From Candidatus Accumulibacter vicinus (lineage in GTDB: Bacteria > Pseudomonadota > Gammaproteobacteria > Burkholderiales > Rhodocyclaceae): a stretch of DNA of 25,130 nt. Every line of letters begins with the position of its first letter. Within the stretch, counting starts at the first letter, position 1. The notes under the pieces were generated by a model. The model was not told where the DNA came from. It made no database searches and saw only the letters and a list, made by a program, of their open reading frames with translations. This document shows positions 21,818 to 25,130 of this stretch, piece by piece. Location of the stretch: assembly GCA_002425405.1 (NCBI GenBank), contig DIME01000030.1, forward strand, positions 1 to 25,130. The letters run 5' to 3'. The position numbers and the translations under genes were made by a program.

Positions 21818-22839
21818 AACCCCAGGACGCACTGACGCGGGTCATTGAACACCGCGAAATCTTTCACGACGAAATGGTTTCGCTGATGCGACAGATCATG
21901 AGTGGTGAAGTCACCCCGGTGATGATTGCGGCGATTATCGTTGGCCTGCGCGTCAAGAAGGAAACGATCGGCGAAATCTCGGCGGCGGCGCAGGTCATGC
22001 GCGAGCTGTCGACCAAGGTGCAAGTCAGTGACCGCAGCCGCCTGGTCGATACCTGCGGGACCGGTGGCGACGGTGCTCAGACCTTCAACATCTCGACCGC
22101 CGCAATGTTCGTTGCGGCAGCGGCCGGCGCACGTGTCGCCAAGCATGGCGGTCGATCGGTCTCGTCGCAGTCGGGCAGCGCCGATGTTCTCGAAGCCCTC
22201 GGCGTCAATATCAATCTTACGCCAGCACAGGTCGGACAGAGCGTCGACGAGGTCGGTATCGGCTTCATGTTTGCTCCCAACCACCACAGCGCCATGAAAT
22301 ACGCGGCACCGGTCCGCCGCGAACTGGGCGTGCGCACGCTGTTCAACATCCTTGGCCCGCTGACCAACCCGGCCAACGCCGCCAATCAAGTCCTGGGCGT
22401 CTTTCATCCCGACCTGGTCGGCATCCAGGCACGTGTCCTGCAGCGCCTCGGCAGTTCGCACGCTTTCGTCGTTTTCGGCCGCGAAGGTCTCGACGAAATC
22501 TCGATCTCCGGTGAAACCCTGGTCGGCGAACTGCAGAACGGCCGTGTCGATGAATACACGCTTCATCCCGAGCAGTTCAACCTGCCTGTGCACGATCCGA
22601 GGGTTCTGCGCGTGGCCAACGTTGAGGAGTCCAAGGGCATGCTGCTGGCCGCGCTTGAGGGGCGCGCTGGCGCCGCGCGTGACATTGTTGCCCTCAATGC
22701 CGGCGCCAGCATCTACGTCAGCGGCCTCGCCGGCACGCTTGCCGATGGCGTCGACCAAGCCTTCGAAGCCATTGAGTCCGGTGCTGCACGCGCCAGGCTC
22801 GACGACTTCGTGGCTTGCACGCAACGCTTTTCGACCTGA
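21814..22839 (+). CDS. trpD: Anthranilate phosphoribosyltransferase
   Basis: A 341-aa enzyme that joins anthranilate and PRPP to give phosphoribosyl-anthranilate, the second step of tryptophan synthesis. The PRPP-binding loop is DTCGTGGDGAQTFNIST (CGTGGDG at residues 81-87), followed by the KHGGRSVSSQSGSADVLEAL anthranilate-site stretch and HHSAMKYAAPVRRELGVRT. LGPLTNPANA and VFGREGLDEISISGET are further family landmarks. Length is standard. The ATG sits in an ATGA overlap with trpG. Only 26 nt separate its stop from a 22-codon ORF that in turn overlaps trpC. Confidence 0.97.
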   Translation: MKPQDALTRVIEHREIFHDEMVSLMRQIMSGEVTPVMIAAIIVGLRVKKETIGEISAAAQVMRELSTKVQVSDRSRLVDTCGTGGDGAQTFNISTAAMFVAAAAGARVAKHGGRSVSSQSGSADVLEALGVNINLTPAQVGQSVDEVGIGFMFAPNHHSAMKYAAPVRRELGVRTLFNILGPLTNPANAANQVLGVFHPDLVGIQARVLQRLGSSHAFVVFGREGLDEISISGETLVGELQNGRVDEYTLHPEQFNLPVHDPRVLRVANVEESKGMLLAALEGRAGAARDIVALNAGASIYVSGLAGTLADGVDQAFEAIESGAARARLDDFVACTQRFST

Positions 22840-22865
22840 TCGCCTGCGTGTCGGCGAGGAAAAAC

Positions 22866-22934
22866 ATGACACTGCCCAAGATCGATGAACTGCGCGAAAG
22901 CAGCCGCGAAGAAGACACGGCGATTTTGCCATGA
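22866..22934 (+). CDS. Possible 22-aa peptide between trpD and trpC
   Basis: A 22-codon ORF starts at an ATG preceded by GAGGAAAA and ends in an ATGA overlap with the trpC start. The peptide begins MTLPKIDELRESS and is highly charged. The gap between trpD and trpC is otherwise only 91 nt, so the ORF may exist to carry ribosomes to trpC. No tryptophan codon is present, so it is not a trp attenuator leader. It could be chance. Confidence 0.35.
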   Translation: MTLPKIDELRESSREEDTAILP

Positions 22935-23719
22935 GCGATATTCTCAAGCGGATTCTGGCCGTCAAACGGGACGAAGTGGCCGCCGCCAGGGCTGACACCC
23001 CGCTCGCGGTCATGCGTGCCACGGCCGAAATGCAAACCGCCACGCGCGATTTCCTCGGTGCCATCCGGGACCGCATTGCCGCCGGCAAGCCGGCGGTAAT
23101 CGCCGAGATCAAGAAGGCCAGCCCATCCAGAGGCGTCCTGCGTGCCGATTTTCATCCCGCCCGGATTGCGGTCAGTTATCAGCAGCATGGTGCGGCATGT
23201 CTGTCGGTGCTGACTGATCGTCAGTTTTTCCAGGGGGCTCCCGCATACTTGCAGGCGGCGCGCGCAGCCTGTGGATTGCCGGTTTTACGCAAGGATTTTC
23301 TGGTTGATGCCTATCAGGTTTACGAAGCGAGGGCGATGGGTGCCGATGCGATCCTGCTCATTGTCGCGGCGCTTGATCTGCCGACGATGCGCGAACTTGA
23401 AGCCATCGCCGACAGTCTCGGCATGGCGGTACTCGTCGAAGTGCACAATGGCCAGGAGCTGGATCTCGCCCTGCAGCTTCGCACCTTGCTGATCGGCATT
23501 AACAACCGCAACCTGCACAGCTTCGAAGTCAGCCTGCAAACCACCCTCGGGCTCTTGCCCTACCTCCCGGCCGACCGTCTCGTCGTCACCGAAAGCGGCA
23601 TTCTCTCCCCCCGAGATGTGCAGCGGATGCGCGACCATGGTGTCAACGCCTTTCTCGTTGGCGAAGCCTGCATGCGTGCTGCCGAGCCTGGCGAAGCCCT
23701 GGCCGAGTTGTTTGCCTGA
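22931..23719 (+). CDS. trpC: Indole-3-glycerol-phosphate synthase
   Basis: A 262-aa TIM-barrel enzyme that closes the indole ring in tryptophan synthesis. Landmarks in order: MSDILKRILAVKRDEVAAAR, then PAVIAEIKKASPSRGVLRAD (catalytic Lys/Glu region), SVLTDRQFFQGAPAYL, LPVLRKDFLVDAYQVYEARA, MGADAILLIVAAL, LIGINNRNLHSFEV and VVTESGI. No domain fusion with TrpF is present, so phosphoribosyl-anthranilate isomerase must be encoded elsewhere. The start overlaps the stop of a 22-codon ORF. A 108-nt gap with no clear terminator follows before the next gene on the same strand. Confidence 0.97.
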   Translation: MSDILKRILAVKRDEVAAARADTPLAVMRATAEMQTATRDFLGAIRDRIAAGKPAVIAEIKKASPSRGVLRADFHPARIAVSYQQHGAACLSVLTDRQFFQGAPAYLQAARAACGLPVLRKDFLVDAYQVYEARAMGADAILLIVAALDLPTMRELEAIADSLGMAVLVEVHNGQELDLALQLRTLLIGINNRNLHSFEVSLQTTLGLLPYLPADRLVVTESGILSPRDVQRMRDHGVNAFLVGEACMRAAEPGEALAELFA

Positions 23720-23827
23720 TGGTCGCCAACGGACAAGATGACCATCGACGGAGCGTGCGCCGCCCGTCCGCTCATCCGATACATCAAGCATCTTTCAAGC
23801 CTTTCAAGCCTGGAAACCGGCCAACCC

Positions 23828-25130
23828 ATGAGTTCTGTCGCTTCGCCATCGCCCCTTGAGGCCCTCGTTCTGGCCGCCAGTGCGCCAGCGACGTTACCCG
23901 CTGCCTGGGCAACGTCGCTCGATACACAGCTCGCCGACGGTGAGCGCGTCCTGGCCTGGCTTGAAATCGACCTCGACACCCGCCTGCGTTTCGCGCGCGG
24001 GCTGGTAGTGGTGACCAGCGAGCGCCTGCTGGTGATGCCGCCCGGAGACTCCCGGTGGCAGAGCTGGCCCTACCGGGCGGGACTGTCGCTGTCTCGGCGC
24101 GATCATTCCGGAGTGGGTACCCTCGAACTCTGCGACGAAGATTCGCTGTTGGCGCACTGGCGCTACACGCTAGGCGCTGACATCGCCGCCGGTCGGCTGA
24201 TCGAGCACTTCACTCGTCAGCTCAGCTTCCGGGTCACCGGAATCATGCCGCCTCCCTCGTCCGTAGCGCTCTGTCCGAAGTGCGAAACCCCGCTGCTTGA
24301 GGGGCAGGAAGAGTGCCCGGCGTGCAGCAAGGAAATCCATGAACCGCCTTCAACCTGGACACTGTTGCGCCTGACACGTTTCGCCAGGCCCTACCGTGGA
24401 CAACTGCTGACCGCCTTCGTGCTGTCCCTGCTGACCACTGCGGCAACGCTGGTGGCACCGTACCTGACGATGCCCCTGATGGACAAGGTGCTGATCCCCT
24501 ACCAGAACGGCCAGCCGATCGACTCCGCTCTGGTTGCATTTTATCTCTCGGGTCTGCTCGGGTCGTCACTGCTCGCCTGGGTGCTCGGCTGGGGACGCAC
24601 CTATATCCTGGCGCTGGTCTCGGAACGGATCGGTGCCGACCTGCGCACCACCACCTACGAACATCTGCTGAAACTTTCGCAGGAATACTTCGGCGGCAAG
24701 CGCACCGGCGACCTGATGGCGCGCATCGGTTCGGAAACCGACCGCATCAACATCTTCATTTCGCTGCACCTTCTGGATTTCGCCACCGATGTGCTGATGA
24801 TCGCCATGACCACGGTCATTCTGGTATCGATCGATCCCTGGCTGGCGGCGGTGACGCTGTTGCCACTACCGATCATCGGCTGGCTGATCCACGTTGTCCG
24901 CGAAAAGCTGCGGACCGGCTTCGAGCGCGTCGACCGCATCTGGGCGGAAGTCACCAACGTGCTCGCCGACACCATTCCCGGCATCCGGGTGGTCAAGGCC
25001 TTTGCCCAGGAAAGTCGTGAAGCGGCACGTTTTCGGTCAGCCAATGTGCACAACCTGGAAGTCAATGACCGGGTCAACAAGGTGTGGTCGCTGTTTTCGC
25101 CAACGGTTACCCTGCTCACCGAAATCGGCC
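23828..25130 (+). CDS. ABC transporter with N-terminal zinc-ribbon extension (partial, cut by window end)
   Basis: The first 434 codons of a fused ABC exporter; the ATPase half lies beyond the window. Residues 1-140 form a soluble beta-rich domain (ADGERVLAWLEIDLDTRLRF, LVVVTSERLLVMPP) that looks PH-like. A zinc ribbon follows with C149-x2-C152 and C163-x2-C166 (LCPKC, ECPAC). The ABC transmembrane domain begins near residue 178 (LRLTRFARPYRGQLLTAFVL) with EYFGGKRTGDLMARIGSETD and the coupling segment IPGIRVVKAFAQESREAARF. I recall this architecture, usually beside a DUF1854 gene, from beta- and gammaproteobacterial cyanophycin loci. If so, a DUF1854 gene and cphA should lie downstream. That link is inference; the ABC assignment is secure. 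Confidence 0.85.
   Translation, partial: MSSVASPSPLEALVLAASAPATLPAAWATSLDTQLADGERVLAWLEIDLDTRLRFARGLVVVTSERLLVMPPGDSRWQSWPYRAGLSLSRRDHSGVGTLELCDEDSLLAHWRYTLGADIAAGRLIEHFTRQLSFRVTGIMPPPSSVALCPKCETPLLEGQEECPACSKEIHEPPSTWTLLRLTRFARPYRGQLLTAFVLSLLTTAATLVAPYLTMPLMDKVLIPYQNGQPIDSALVAFYLSGLLGSSLLAWVLGWGRTYILALVSERIGADLRTTTYEHLLKLSQEYFGGKRTGDLMARIGSETDRINIFISLHLLDFATDVLMIAMTTVILVSIDPWLAAVTLLPLPIIGWLIHVVREKLRTGFERVDRIWAEVTNVLADTIPGIRVVKAFAQESREAARFRSANVHNLEVNDRVNKVWSLFSPTVTLLTEIG

Noticed and set aside
23720..23827. Possible terminator or repeat between trpC and the ABC gene (TTTCAAGCC twice in tandem)
   Set aside because: The 9-nt tandem is short, and no hairpin with a T-run is present.

Overview
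The window is a 25.1 kb stretch of a GC-rich Gram-negative chromosome. Gene content points to a betaproteobacterium, most likely of the Rhodocyclaceae / 'Candidatus Accumulibacter' type. The clues are lipoprotein signal peptides, a trpG-trpD-trpC order, a BPSS1780-type membrane protein, a MoxR/DUF58/DUF4129/DUF4350 block, and a zinc-ribbon ABC transporter of a kind I associate with cyanophycin loci. The taxonomic call is inference from family content; no rRNA or tRNA gene was seen.

Layout. (1) 243-1406 (-) encodes a CaiB/BaiF-type CoA transferase or racemase. (2) 1584-3955 (+) is a polar amino acid ABC importer: lipoprotein receptor, permease, ATPase. (3) 4129-12572 (+) is a long, tightly packed gene block. 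It holds a 46-aa four-cysteine peptide, a cytoplasmic trypsin-like protease, a SpoIIM-like membrane protein, a DUF4129 membrane protein, a DUF4350 protein, a MoxR AAA+ ATPase, a DUF58 protein, a BPSS1780-type membrane protein and an RDD protein. Several junctions overlap or are only a few bases apart. (4) 12628-14843 holds a MAPEG protein and a full-length ABC-B type exporter whose best start is a CTG overlapping the MAPEG stop. (5) 14969-15902 holds an 18-codon leader ORF and a membrane-anchored NHL/SMP-30-like beta-propeller protein.

(6) 16133-17254 is a class III nucleotide cyclase fused to a PilZ-like domain, behind a good sigma-70-like promoter with a dyad over its -35. (7) 17255-21106 looks like an accessory segment. 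It contains a frameshifted remnant of an IS982-type transposase, a two-gene minus-strand operon (exported caspase-like protein, then an OmpA-domain lipoprotein) with a clear promoter, a 523-nt gap, and a BamE-like lipoprotein. (8) 21245-23719 is trpG-trpD-(22-codon ORF)-trpC, with ATGA overlaps at trpG/trpD and at the small ORF/trpC; trpE is not adjacent. (9) 23828 to the window end is the start of an ABC transporter with an N-terminal soluble domain and a four-cysteine zinc ribbon.

The most distinctive items are the MoxR block headed by a trypsin-like protease and a Cys-rich micro-protein, the cyclase-PilZ fusion, and the exported caspase-like/OmpA lipoprotein pair beside IS debris. All functional assignments are from motif recognition by eye; no database search was run.
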